A stretch of DNA of 64,000 bases. Source: WHSW01 sp963769945 (GTDB lineage: Bacteria > Actinomycetota > Thermoleophilia > Solirubrobacterales > 70-9). The translations under genes were made by a program, and so were the position numbers. A model generated the notes under the pieces. That model ran no database searches. It saw nothing but the letters and a program-made list of their open reading frames with translations, and was not told the DNA's origin. Positions 51,746 to 60,613 of the stretch are shown piece by piece. The stretch spans positions 1 to 64,000 of the forward strand of contig CAVYOA010000018.1 of the NCBI GenBank assembly GCA_963769945.1, written 5' to 3'. The number at the start of each line of letters is the position of its first letter. The stretch's first letter is position 1.

Positions 51746-53316
51746 TTATTCAGGTGGTGGCTTTGCGACGAAGACCTCGGCGGGTGTGCCTTGGGCCTCG
51801 GCCTCGGCGGCGCTGTCGGGAGGGTTGGCGCTGGTCACGTTTGGCGCTCATGATCGCTTGGATCTCTTCGCGCTCGATCACCTCGTTTACCAACAGCCGC
51901 TCGGCGATCTCGTCGAGCAGGTCGCGGTGGTCGCACAGCAGCTCGTTCGCCCCGCGGTAGGCCTCCTCGGCGATTGCCTGGATCTCTTCGTCGCGTGTCT
52001 GGCGAAGCGCCTCGGACAACATGAAGTCGTCGCCGGGAACCTGGTGCGAGCGGATCGTCGTTCCCATGCCGTACTCGTGCACCATTGAGCGCGCGATCGT
52101 GGTCACGCGACTGAGGTCGTCGGAGGCGCCCGTGGTCACCCTGCCGAAAGTGATCTGCTCGGCAACGCGCCCGCCGAGTAGCACCTTCGCGTAGTCGATC
52201 AGCTCCTCGCGCGACTTCAGGTAGCGGTCTTCCTGGGGCAGGTTGAGCGTGTAACCGAGCGCCTTGCCTCGGGGGATGATCGAGACCTTCTCGACCTTGT
52301 CCACCGTCGGCAGCAGCTCGGAGACCAGCGCGTGACCGGCTTCGTGCCAGGCGACGACGCGCTTCTCGTGGGCGTTGATCACTCGCCGCGACTGCAACCC
52401 GGCGACGACTCGCTCGAAGGCGTTGTCGAAGTCGGCTTGGATGATGAACTCGCGCTTGTTGCGCCCGGCGAGGATCGCTGCCTCGTTGGCGAGGTTGGCG
52501 AGGTCGGCGCCGGTGAGGCCGGCGGCGTGGCGCGCGACGCGTTCGAGGTCGACACCCTGGGCAAGCGGCTTGTCGCGGGTGTGCACCTCGAGGATCGTGC
52601 GGCGGCCGTTGATGTCGGGCGGCGGCACGAACACCTGGCGGTCGAAGCGACCGGGGCGAAGCAGCGCCTTGTCGAGCTTCTCGAGCATGTTCGAAGCCGC
52701 CATGACGACGACGTTGTCGCGTGCCTTCGAAGCCGTCCATCTCGACCAACAGCTGGTTCAGGGTCTGATCGCGCTCGCCCGAGATGTCGGAGCCACGCTG
52801 CCGCTCCGACGGCGTCGAGCTCGTCGATGAAGATGATCGCCGGAGCGTTGTCGCGTGCGTCTCGAAACAGCCTGCGGATGCGCGCCGCGCCGAGCCCGGC
52901 GAACATCTCGATGAAGTTCGAAGCCGACTGGCTGAAGAACTGCGCGCCCGACTCGTGCGCGACCGCCTTGGCCAGCAGGGTCTTGCCGGTGCCGGGCGGT
53001 CCGTGCAGCAGGATCCCCTTCGGCACCGTTGGCCCCGAGCTGCTTGAAGCGCTTCGGGTCGGAGAGGAAGTCGACGACCTCGCGCAGCTCGTCCTTGGTC
53101 TCGTCGACGCCGGCGATGTCAGTCCCAGGTGATCGAGCTCTTCGAGCGCGGGCTGATCTCCTTCGGCTTCGTCCGCGGCATCATGCTGAACGTGCGCACG
53201 ACGAAGACGGCGATGATGCCCATGAAGGCGAGCATCAGCAGCGTGCTGATCGTGTACAGGTCCCAGGTGAGGCCCAAGAACGCGGAAACAAGCACTGTAG
53301 ACGGCCTTCCTGCCAT
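51746..53316 (-). CDS. ftsH: FtsH-type ATP-dependent zinc metalloprotease, five frameshifts
   Basis: Membrane AAA+ protease. Rejoined, about 520 residues: one N-terminal span (YTISTLLMLAFMGIIAVFVV), then the AAA domain with GILLHGPPGTGKTLLAKAVA (Walker A), APAIIFIDELDAVG (Walker B) and DKALLRPGRFDRQVFVPPP (second region of homology), and the peptidase domain with VAWHEAGHALVSELLPTVDK (HExxH) and LLGGRVAEQITFGRVTTGAS. Frames break near 53115, 53030, 52790, 52720 and 51835. The last restores NVTSANPPDSAAEAEAQGTP and a TAA at 51746. Canonical FtsH has two spans enclosing a periplasmic domain; here only one span precedes the AAA module. It may be one of several FtsH copies. Confidence 0.85.
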
Positions 53317-53355
53317 GGGCCGGCATCGTGCCGACCACGACAAAGGTACCGCTAA

Positions 53356-54204
53356 TTAGGCACTTTCGGCCCTCAATATTTCGTCCAGGGCGGCACGGCC
53401 CACGGCTAGCTGCTCGACGCTGGGCTCGCGGGTTGACATCAAGCGCTGGATCTCATGCCCTGGCCGGTGGATCGCGCGGCCGATCGCGGAGCCGGGTTCG
53501 CGCTCGGCAAAAACGAACAGCTCGACCGCCGCGCCGACGCCCGCGAGCCCTACGGTGGCGCGCGCAAGCGGGCCCGGATCATCGAGAACCCGCTCGATCA
53601 GCAGCTGACCGGCGATCGACATCGCCAGCATCGGCGCCAGCAGGTTGGAGCCGCAGCGCTGGTGTTCCTTGGGCATCTCGGCAGCGTCGGTGTCCTGCTC
53701 ATAGGCGCCAATCGCCTTGTGCTCGGCGGCGTGGTAAGCGGCGAGCGCAGGGTCGCGCAACGCGGTCAGCGCCGGCAGCGCGCCAAGGACTGCAACAACC
53801 GTTTCACGAGCGAGCGTTGGGCGCCCGTAACGCCGCAGCGTGGCGGAGAACAGCATGCTCAGGGCGGCGGCAGCGATCACACCCGGATCCTCGAACGGCA
53901 GCCGCACGGAGCGCAGGCGCATTCGCACCAGGGGAACGACGGCCATCGCTTCGGCCAGGCGCAGCGGGCCGCGAAGCATCGGGACCTTGCCCAACCGACC
54001 TTGTGCCAGGCTCGGCTTCGGCCCCGACGCGCGCTCGATCTCACCCTCGGCGTTTCGAGCAGCGACCGCCCAATGGGTGGGGCCGTGGATCAGCAGGCCA
54101 TTTCGAAGGGCCATGCCGCCGAGGCGCATCTTCGCCTCGGTCGCTTCCGGCGGACCCGAGCCATTCGTGTGAGTGCCGTCGACGGGCGCGGAGGCCTCGC
54201 TCAT
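53356..54204 (-). CDS. DUF1385 family membrane protein
   Basis: The 282-residue protein has the DUF1385 layout: LGGMALRNGLLIHGPTHWAV, then membrane segments, ALAAYHAAEHKAIGAYEQDT (AAEHK...YE) and EMPKEHQRCGSNLLAPMLAM (HxRCGxN). The family, named YqhQ in Bacillus, is of unknown function, and its conserved His and Glu suggest metal binding. The N-terminus is a Pro/Gly-rich soluble segment. Its start overlaps the M20 peptidase stop by 4 bases, so they share a transcript. The C-terminal helix (VEQLAVGRAALDEIL) is acidic. Confidence 0.85.
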   Translation of the reverse strand: MSEASAPVDGTHTNGSGPPEATEAKMRLGGMALRNGLLIHGPTHWAVAARNAEGEIERASGPKPSLAQGRLGKVPMLRGPLRLAEAMAVVPLVRMRLRSVRLPFEDPGVIAAAALSMLFSATLRRYGRPTLARETVVAVLGALPALTALRDPALAAYHAAEHKAIGAYEQDTDAAEMPKEHQRCGSNLLAPMLAMSIAGQLLIERVLDDPGPLARATVGLAGVGAAVELFVFAEREPGSAIGRAIHRPGHEIQRLMSTREPSVEQLAVGRAALDEILRAESA

Positions 54205-55538
54205 GCCAGCACTCGCTGGCTCAGGTCGGCGAAGAAGGTGGCAGCGAGCTCGACGTCGGCCACCGCGGTGCGCTCGTCGGCTCCGTGGATCAGCGGGGTG
54301 GCCGTGAACAGGTCGAGCTTGTGCTGCGGCGAGAAGCCGTAAACGGTGGCCTCGGGGAAGGACTTTCGAAACCAGTGGCTGTCGCTGAAGCCGGGCATAA
54401 CAATCGGGGCGAGCGTAGCGCCAGGGTCGACTTGCTCGAGCGACGCGGCGATCGCGTCGGCGAACTGCGACTTGGCCGGCGAGCTGTTGCCGACGACGCG
54501 ATCGACGAACTCGATCTCGACCGTGTCGGTGAGCTCGCCGAGGATTGCCTCGGCCTGAGCGCGAACCTGGTCGGGTCCGCCGCCAGGTGGAACGCGGCAG
54601 TCGATCAAGGCCTCGGCTAGCGATGGGGTCACGTTCGACTTTTGCGAGGCGCTGATCTTGGTCGGCACGAAGGTGATCCGCATCATCGGCTCGGCGAGAT
54701 AGTCAGCCGCGCGCGGGTTGAGGTCGCGGAGCCGCTCAATCGCCGCTTCGACCCCTTCAAGTTCGACCTCCTCGCCGAGCACGGCGCTGAGAAAGGCGAG
54801 GCCATCGGTCGTCGGCTCGAGTGGCGGCTGCTGACCGATGCGCGTGAGCGCCGGGGCGAGCTTGAGCAAGGCGTTCTCCCCGAGTGCCGGCACGGAGGCG
54901 TGTCCGGCAACGCCGCGGGCGCGAAGCAGGAAGCGATTGACACCCTTCTCGCCGACGCAGAGTGGGTAAATCCGCCGGCCATCGACGGTGAAGGCGGTGC
55001 CGCCGCCCTCGTTGACGACGAAGTCGGCGCGCACCTTCTCCGGGTGCTCGCGACAGAGCCACTGCGCTCCGAGCGGCGCCCCCGCTTCCTCGTCGGCGGT
55101 CAGCACCAGTTTCAGCTCGCCGCGGCTGGGGCGCCAGCCGTCGCGGGCGAGATGGCACGCCGCCGCGACCTCGGTCGCGACGATGTTCTTCATGTCCTGG
55201 GCACCGCGGCCGCGAACCTCGTCTTCGACGACGTCGCCGGCCCAGGGATCGAAGCTCCATTCCGATGGATCGGCAGGAACAGTGTCGACGTGGCCGAGCA
55301 GGCACAGGGTCGGTCCCTCGGCTTCGCCGGCAAGGCGGGCGACGAGGTTCGGTCGCTCGGGCTCGGCGGCAAGCAGCTCGCACTCGAACCCCGCCGCCGT
55401 GAGTCGCTTGGCGAGCAACTCTTGCGCGGGGCGCTCGTTGCCCGGTGGGTTGACCGTGTTGAGCCGAAGCAGCTCGCACAGGAGCTCGACCGCCTCGTCG
55501 CCGAGCCTGCTCGCGGTCACCTGCGCGACCTCTTCCAT
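54201..55538 (-). CDS. M20 family metallopeptidase (ArgE/DapE/CPG2-like)
   Basis: The 445-residue dinuclear zinc hydrolase has first-ligand motif LCLLGHVDTVPADPSEWSFD, then EVRGRGAQDMKNIVATEVAA with a bridging Asp, and LVLTADEEAGAPLGAQWLCR with the catalytic Glu pair. The dimerization domain is in RARGVAGHASVPALGENAL. The last ligand is likely His in YGFSPQHK-type sequence (TVYGFSPQHKLDLF) and IHGADERTAVADVELAATFF. It is probably a cytosolic aminoacylase or carboxypeptidase. Substrate is not assignable. It is divergent from rarA by about 77 bases. Confidence 0.88.
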   Translation of the reverse strand: MEEVAQVTASRLGDEAVELLCELLRLNTVNPPGNERPAQELLAKRLTAAGFECELLAAEPERPNLVARLAGEAEGPTLCLLGHVDTVPADPSEWSFDPWAGDVVEDEVRGRGAQDMKNIVATEVAAACHLARDGWRPSRGELKLVLTADEEAGAPLGAQWLCREHPEKVRADFVVNEGGGTAFTVDGRRIYPLCVGEKGVNRFLLRARGVAGHASVPALGENALLKLAPALTRIGQQPPLEPTTDGLAFLSAVLGEEVELEGVEAAIERLRDLNPRAADYLAEPMMRITFVPTKISASQKSNVTPSLAEALIDCRVPPGGGPDQVRAQAEAILGELTDTVEIEFVDRVVGNSSPAKSQFADAIAASLEQVDPGATLAPIVMPGFSDSHWFRKSFPEATVYGFSPQHKLDLFTATPLIHGADERTAVADVELAATFFADLSQRVLA

Positions 55539-55615
55539 GCATCCAGCCTATCCACGAGCGCCGAGCGGCCCATGGTCGTACGTTTGCTGCCGTTCGGCCG
55601 GTGCATACTGGGCCT

Positions 55616-56959
55616 GTGGAGCGGTTGTTCGATGATGCGGAGCCCCAGCGGGGACCCGAGCGGTTAACGGTGCCGGACGCCGAGGCGCCGCTGGCGGTGC
55701 GAATGCGCCCGCGAAGCCTCGATGAACTCGTCGGCCAGGAGCATCTGCTGGGCGAGGGCTCGACCCTGCGCACGGCGATCGAAAGCGGCGAGCCGCACTC
55801 GATGGTTCTCTACGGCCCGCCGGGGACCGGTAAGACGACGCTGGCGCGGATCGTCGCGAGCGCTGCGCGCGGCGCCTTCGAGGAGGAATCGGCGGTGAAC
55901 GCAGGCCGGGCTCAGGTTCGCGCCGTGATCGAGCGAGCGACCGAGCGCCGCCGCGCTACCGGCCAGGCGACGATCTTCTTCCTCGATGAGATCCACCGCT
56001 TCAACAAGGCCCAGCAAGACGCGCTGCTGCCCGCGGTCGAGGAGGGGGTTGTGACACTGATCGGAGCAACTACCGAGAACCCGTACTTCGAGGTCAATTC
56101 GGCACTGCTCAGCCGGACGCAGATCTATGAGCTGCGAGCGCTCGATGCCGGCGACGTCGCCAGGTTGATCGGCCGGGCCCTCGACGACCCCGAGCGCGGA
56201 CTCGCGCCGGCGCCGCAGATCAGCGACGAGGCGGCCGAGCTGCTGGCGGTGCGCTCGGGCGGCGATGCCCGCACCGCACTCGGAGCGCTCGAGCGAGCGG
56301 TCGAGGCCGCCAACGCGGCCGAGACGACGATGATCGACCTCGAGCTTGCCGAGGACGCCCTGCAACGCAAGGCCGTCACCTTCGACAAGCAGGGCGATCG
56401 CCATTACGACTACGCCTCGGCGCTGATCAAATCGATGCGGGGGTCCGATCCCGACGCCTCGATCTACTACCTGGCGACGATGCTCGAAGGCGGAGAGGAC
56501 CCGCGCTTCATCGCCCGGCGCATGGTCATCCTCGCCTCCGAGGACATCGGCAATGCCGACCCCCAAGCGCTCTCGGTGGCGACCGCGGCGGCGCAGGCAG
56601 TCGATCGCGTAGGCCTGCCCGAGTGCGCGCTCAATCTCGCCCAGGCGGCGGCTTACCTGGCTCTGGCGCCGAAGTCGAACGCCGCGACGACGGCGATCTC
56701 GTCGGCGATGGCACACGTGCGCGAGCACGGCGCCAAGCTCCCACCCGACTACCTGCGCGACGCGCATTACGCCGGTGCACGCAAGCTCGGGCGCGGCGAG
56801 GGCTACAAGTACGCCCATGACGAGCCAGGAGCGATCTCCGACCAGCCGCTGCTGCCACCCGAGGTCCAGGGCGAGCGCTTCTATGAGCCCACCGACCGCG
56901 GGCTCGAGGCCGAGCTGCGCAGGCGGCTCGAGGCGGTGCGCAAGCGCCAGCAGGAGTGA
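55616..56959 (+). CDS. rarA: Replication-associated recombination protein RarA (MgsA)
   Basis: 447-residue AAA+ ATPase of stalled forks, related to clamp loaders and RuvB. Motifs: RMRPRSLDELVGQEHLLGEG (RarA N-terminus), MVLYGPPGTGKTTLARIVAS (Walker A), ATIFFLDEIHRFNKAQQDAL (Walker B and following), TLIGATTENPYFEVNSALLS (sensor). The C-terminal tetramer domain has DKQGDRHYDYASALIKSMRG and VILASEDIGNADPQALSVAT. GTG 55616 gives VERLFDDAEPQ. The ALDH gene follows 54 bases later on the same strand. Confidence 0.94.
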   Translation: MERLFDDAEPQRGPERLTVPDAEAPLAVRMRPRSLDELVGQEHLLGEGSTLRTAIESGEPHSMVLYGPPGTGKTTLARIVASAARGAFEEESAVNAGRAQVRAVIERATERRRATGQATIFFLDEIHRFNKAQQDALLPAVEEGVVTLIGATTENPYFEVNSALLSRTQIYELRALDAGDVARLIGRALDDPERGLAPAPQISDEAAELLAVRSGGDARTALGALERAVEAANAAETTMIDLELAEDALQRKAVTFDKQGDRHYDYASALIKSMRGSDPDASIYYLATMLEGGEDPRFIARRMVILASEDIGNADPQALSVATAAAQAVDRVGLPECALNLAQAAAYLALAPKSNAATTAISSAMAHVREHGAKLPPDYLRDAHYAGARKLGRGEGYKYAHDEPGAISDQPLLPPEVQGERFYEPTDRGLEAELRRRLEAVRKRQQE

Positions 56960-57013
56960 GCGGGCGCGCCCTGGCTGAGCGGCAGCCTCGGCGCCGTAGA
57001 CTCGCGCCGGGTC

Positions 57014-58579
57014 ATGGGCTCGCTTGAATCCTTCAATCCCGCCACCGGCGAGCTCGTCGGGACGGTCGAGACGATCGCGCCCGAGCAGGTGCAGTCGGTG
57101 GTCGATGAGGCGGCCGAGATTCAGCCCTTCTGGGCGCAGCTCTCGCTCGCCGCTCGCGCTCGCTACATGCTGCGGGCAATGGACGTGCTGGTCGAGGACA
57201 TCGAGCAGGTCGCCGAGCTGCTGACACGCGAGCAGGGCAAGCCGATCACCGAGAGCTACGTGATGGAGGTGATCCCGACGATCGACACGCTGAAGTGGTG
57301 TGCCGAGGCCGGGCCGCGGATCCTCGCCGACGAGAAGATCGGCTACCCCCAGGCGTTTCTGAAGACCAAGCGCAGCTTCTTCTCCTACGAGCCGCTCGGG
57401 GTCGTCGGCGTGATCGCGCCATGGAACTACCCGTGGTCGATCCCCTTCGGCGAGGTCGCGATCGCGCTGATGGCAGGAAACGGGGTGGTGCTGAAGCCGG
57501 CGAGCCTGACGCCGCTGCTGGGCGAGCGCATCCAGAAGGTCTTCGACGACGCCGGCTTTCCCCAGGGCCTGGTGCGCACCGTGCATGGCGGCGGCGCGGT
57601 CGGCCAAGCGCTGTGTGAGGCCTCGACGCAGAAGATCTTCTTCACCGGCTCGGTTGAGGTCGGTCGCACGGTCGGCGAGATCTGTGCGCAGCAACTCAAG
57701 GGCTGCGTGCTCGAGCTTGGCGGCAAGGACCCACAGATCGTTTGCGCCGACGCCGATCTCGACAATGCCGTCTCGGGCTGCGTCTGGGGTGCCTTCGCCA
57801 ACGCCGGCCAGACTTGCTCGGGAATCGAGCGCACGTACGTCGTCGAGTCGGTCGCCGATCGTTTCCTGGCCGGAGTTCAAAGAGAAACCGAACGACTCAC
57901 GGTCGGCGATCCGCTCGACTGGGAGACCGAGATCGGGCCGATGGTCTCGGGCGAGCAGGCGGACCTGGTCAACGCCTTGGTCGATGACGCCGTTTCCGGC
58001 GGCGCGGATCTGCTCACCGGCGGGTCGCGAGAGGTCGCCGGCTACTCGGGCCGCTTCATCGCCCCGGCCGTGCTCGCTGGGGTCGATGACGAGATGCGGG
58101 TGATGAAGGAGGAAATCTTCGGCCCGGTGGCGCCCGTGATCGTCGTCGCCGACGAGGCGGAGGCGCTCGCGCGCGCCAACGACTCCAATTTCGGACTCGG
58201 CGCCTCGGTGTGGACGACTGACCGTGCCAAGGGCGAACGGATCGCACGGCGGATCGAGTCGGGGATGGTCTGGATCAACGACCACTCCTACTCCCATGGC
58301 GCTGCGCAGACCTCGTGGGGCGGAGTCAAGGACTCGGGCGTCGGGCGCTCACACTCGAAGTTCGGCTTCTATGAGTGCGTCAACGTCAAGCACATCGCCT
58401 GGGAGCCCGGGCTCTTTCGCGACTTCTGGTGGCAGCCCTATGACGCCGAGCTCGGCACGGCGCTGCGCTCGTCGGCGCGGATTCTCTACGGCCGTGGCGC
58501 GACGCGGATGCGTGGGCTCAAGGAAGGCCTGGGCCCACTGGCCAAGGTGGCGCGAAAGACGTTGCGATACGGGGAGTAG
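57014..58579 (+). CDS. NAD-dependent aldehyde dehydrogenase family protein
   Basis: The 521-residue enzyme has LGVVGVIAPWNYPWSIPFGE, catalytic Glu in GCVLELGGKDPQIVCADADL and catalytic Cys in FANAGQTCSGIERTYVVES. KEEIFGPVAPVIVV and MVWINDHSYSHGAAQTSWGG agree with the ALDH superfamily. The last 60 residues (FRDFWWQPYDAELGTALRSS, then GRGATRMRGLKEGLGPLAKV) are an extension not found in classical ALDHs. They may be a membrane- or subunit-interacting tail, as in the long-chain fatty aldehyde branch. Broad aldehyde oxidation is safe to infer; specific substrate is not. Confidence 0.88.
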   Translation: MGSLESFNPATGELVGTVETIAPEQVQSVVDEAAEIQPFWAQLSLAARARYMLRAMDVLVEDIEQVAELLTREQGKPITESYVMEVIPTIDTLKWCAEAGPRILADEKIGYPQAFLKTKRSFFSYEPLGVVGVIAPWNYPWSIPFGEVAIALMAGNGVVLKPASLTPLLGERIQKVFDDAGFPQGLVRTVHGGGAVGQALCEASTQKIFFTGSVEVGRTVGEICAQQLKGCVLELGGKDPQIVCADADLDNAVSGCVWGAFANAGQTCSGIERTYVVESVADRFLAGVQRETERLTVGDPLDWETEIGPMVSGEQADLVNALVDDAVSGGADLLTGGSREVAGYSGRFIAPAVLAGVDDEMRVMKEEIFGPVAPVIVVADEAEALARANDSNFGLGASVWTTDRAKGERIARRIESGMVWINDHSYSHGAAQTSWGGVKDSGVGRSHSKFGFYECVNVKHIAWEPGLFRDFWWQPYDAELGTALRSSARILYGRGATRMRGLKEGLGPLAKVARKTLRYGE

Positions 58580-58600
58580 GGCAAATCGGCCGCTAGCTTC

Positions 58601-59071
58601 TCAGTCGAGCTCGAGCAGCTCCTGCTTGGCCTTGGCTGAGACCTCGTGGTCGACTTGGAGCTCGTAGCGCTCGGCCTGCATCGACTGAATCGAGGCGAAG
58701 TCGCGGCGCCCGCCCTGGGCGAACTGCGCAATCGCGCCGAAGGTGGCGCCGAACACGGTGCCGGCGATCAGCCCGTAGAGAAGGATGCCGAGGAAGGACT
58801 CGGCGTCGAAGAAGAGACCGAAGAGCAGGGCGAAGAAGAGGCCGATCATTGCTCCCTGCAGCGCCCCCGAAAGCGCCGCTTTGCCTGTGGTCAACCGGCC
58901 GGCGATCTGCTCGACCGTCTTGAGGCCGGTACCGATGATTGCCATGCGCTCGACCGGGAACTCGCGATCGGAGAGGAAGTCGACGGCGCGCTCGGCCTCG
59001 CGATAGGTGCTAAAAGTGGCAACGGTGGTTCGGGCGGGGGAGGCGGCCGCGGCCGCGGTTTGGTCTTCCAT
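58601..59071 (-). CDS. YflT/general stress protein 17M-like membrane protein
   Basis: The 156-residue protein has an N-terminal YflT-type domain (VATFSTYREAERAVDFLSDR and FPVERMAIIGTGLKTVEQI). Then come two glycine-rich spans (GALQGAMIGLFFALLFGLFF and FLGILLYGLIAGTVFGATFG) and a soluble tail (YELQVDHEVSAKAKQELLEL). General stress protein 17M-like proteins have this order. ATG 59071 avoids a 15-residue N-terminal extension that looks non-native. It is convergent with the ALDH. Stress function is inferred only from family. Confidence 0.8.
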   Translation of the reverse strand: MEDQTAAAAASPARTTVATFSTYREAERAVDFLSDREFPVERMAIIGTGLKTVEQIAGRLTTGKAALSGALQGAMIGLFFALLFGLFFDAESFLGILLYGLIAGTVFGATFGAIAQFAQGGRRDFASIQSMQAERYELQVDHEVSAKAKQELLELD

Positions 59072-59151
59072 GCCGGGCAGTCTATGCGCAGTCGCCCTGC
59101 TCAAGGTCCCGCTCATCGGTGTCGGCTCCCACGTCTCAGCTCAGTGACCAG

Positions 59152-59171
59152 CGACGCCGGGCCCGGCGTCG
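59152..59171. promoter_or_regulatory. Perfect 20-bp palindrome before ccmA
   Basis: CGACGCCGGGCCCGGCGTCG is a perfect dyad, ending 18 bases before the ccmA GTG. It could be an operator for the ccm-hem operon or a hairpin in its leader. No homologous site elsewhere in the window was seen. High GC makes long GC palindromes less unusual, but 20 perfect positions in a promoter-size gap is notable. Confidence 0.5.
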
Positions 59172-59189
59172 ATCAGCGATCCTGTCTAG

Positions 59190-59930
59190 GTGGAGACCGC
59201 TCTTCAGCCAGCAGCGCGCGAGATCGCCAGTGGCCGGCAGCTCGCGCTCGCGGTGCGCGGCCTGCACCGCGACTACAACGAGATCCCGGTGCTGCGAGAC
59301 ATCTCGGTCGAGCTGGCTACGGGCGAGACGCTCGTCGTCCTCGGCCCCAACGGCGCCGGAAAGACAACGCTGCTGAGGATTCTGGCGTCGCTGTTGCGCC
59401 CGAGCGCCGGCGAGGTCTCGGTGCTCGGCTCGTCGTTGCCCAAGGAGGCCTGGAAGGCCCGAGGGCGCATCGGCTACCTCGGCCACGAACCGCTGCTCTA
59501 TCGCGAGCTCAGCGTGCGCGAGAACCTCGAGTTCAACGCCCGCCTCAACAGCCGCGCGCCCGCTGGTCCCCGCATCGACGAGCTGCTCGGCGCCGCCGGC
59601 ATCGCTCACCGCGCCGGCGAGCCCGTGCGAAATCTCTCAGCGGGGTTGCGCCAGCGCGCGGCAATCTGCCGGGCGCTGATCGCCGAACCCGAGCTGCTGC
59701 TGCTTGACGAGCCGTCGTCGCATCTCGATGCTGCTGCTGGGGCCGTCGAGGCGCTGCTGGCGCCCGCGGCGGGGCGCAGCCGGGTCATCGTCACCCACGA
59801 CATCGAGGCCGGCCTCGCCTCGGCCGACCGCGTCCTCGTGCTCCGAGCGGGCGGCAGCGCCGCCTACAGCGGCCAAGCCGCCTCCGTCAACCCGGCCGAG
59901 GTCCGCGCCGCCTTCGCCGAGGTCACCTAA
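59190..59930 (+). CDS. ccmA: Heme exporter ATP-binding protein CcmA
   Basis: 246-residue ABC ATPase of System I cytochrome c maturation. Walker A is LVVLGPNGAGKTTLLRILAS, the signature NLSAGLRQRAAICRALIAEP (LSAGQ variant) and Walker B ELLLLDEPSSHLD; the H-loop is IVTHDIEAGLA. The N-terminus carries a short extra segment (TALQPAAREIASGRQLALAV). GTG 59190 is the start. The stop shares one base with the ccmB ATG (TAATG), giving tight stoichiometry. It is first in the ccm-hem operon. Confidence 0.92.
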   Translation: METALQPAAREIASGRQLALAVRGLHRDYNEIPVLRDISVELATGETLVVLGPNGAGKTTLLRILASLLRPSAGEVSVLGSSLPKEAWKARGRIGYLGHEPLLYRELSVRENLEFNARLNSRAPAGPRIDELLGAAGIAHRAGEPVRNLSAGLRQRAAICRALIAEPELLLLDEPSSHLDAAAGAVEALLAPAAGRSRVIVTHDIEAGLASADRVLVLRAGGSAAYSGQAASVNPAEVRAAFAEVT

Positions 59931-60595
59931 TGAACGCCTTTCGCGCCATCCTCGCCAAGGACCTGCGCACCGAGTTGCGCACGCTGGAGTCGATCCCGGC
60001 GATGGCCCTGTTCGCGGCGACCACTTTCGTCCTTTTTCGCTTCGGGCTCGATCGCACCAGCCTCGAAGGCAGCCTCGCCGCCGGCGTCTTGCTGACCACG
60101 ATCGTCTTCGCGGCGATCCTCGCGATCAACCGTGTCTTCGTCGCCGAGCGCGAGCAGGGCGGCTTCGACGTCATCCGCCTGGCGCCGGTCGACGGCGCTT
60201 CGTTGTTCGCGGCCAAGGTCTGCGTCCTGGCGATTTATCTGACTGCGCTCGAGCTGATCGCCGTGCCTGCGTTCGCCATCCTCTTTCTCGATGACCTCGG
60301 CGGCTTGCCCGGCCTCGCCGCGCTGCTCGCCGTCGCCAACCTCGCCATGGCGACGATCGGCACCATCGTCGCTTCGATCGCGATCAACTCTCGCGCCCGG
60401 GACCTGATCTCCCCATTGCTGTTGCTGCCACTGCTGATTCCGGTGATGATCGCCGCGGCGAGCGCTGCTGAGCCTCTGCTGGGCGCAGACCCCTCATATG
60501 ACGGTTTCGGCCAGTGGACCGCGGTGCTCGCTCTCTACGATGTGGTGTTCTTGCTCGTCGGTTACGCGGTCTACGACTACCTGCTCGAAGACTGA
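59930..60595 (+). CDS. ccmB: Heme exporter membrane protein CcmB
   Basis: 221-residue polytopic protein with about six spans. Typical segments are FRAILAKDLRTELRTLESIP at the N-terminus, FRFGLDRTSLEGSLAAGVLL, FVAEREQGGFDVIRLAPVDG, AKVCVLAIYLTALELIAVPA and LLLLPLLIPVMIAAASAAEP. These match CcmB, the permease partner of CcmA. The pair works with CcmC in handling heme across the membrane. The start overlaps ccmA and 18 bases separate it from ccmC. Confidence 0.9.
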   Translation: MNAFRAILAKDLRTELRTLESIPAMALFAATTFVLFRFGLDRTSLEGSLAAGVLLTTIVFAAILAINRVFVAEREQGGFDVIRLAPVDGASLFAAKVCVLAIYLTALELIAVPAFAILFLDDLGGLPGLAALLAVANLAMATIGTIVASIAINSRARDLISPLLLLPLLIPVMIAAASAAEPLLGADPSYDGFGQWTAVLALYDVVFLLVGYAVYDYLLED

Positions 60596-60613
60596 GCCGA
60601 GGGCCCGCAGAGA

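Noticed and set aside
55664..58297. Long minus-strand open frame (877 codons) through rarA and the aldehyde dehydrogenase
   Set aside because: It lies antisense to two genes with full sets of family motifs. High-GC codon bias opens such frames, and its protein is low complexity with no family sequence.
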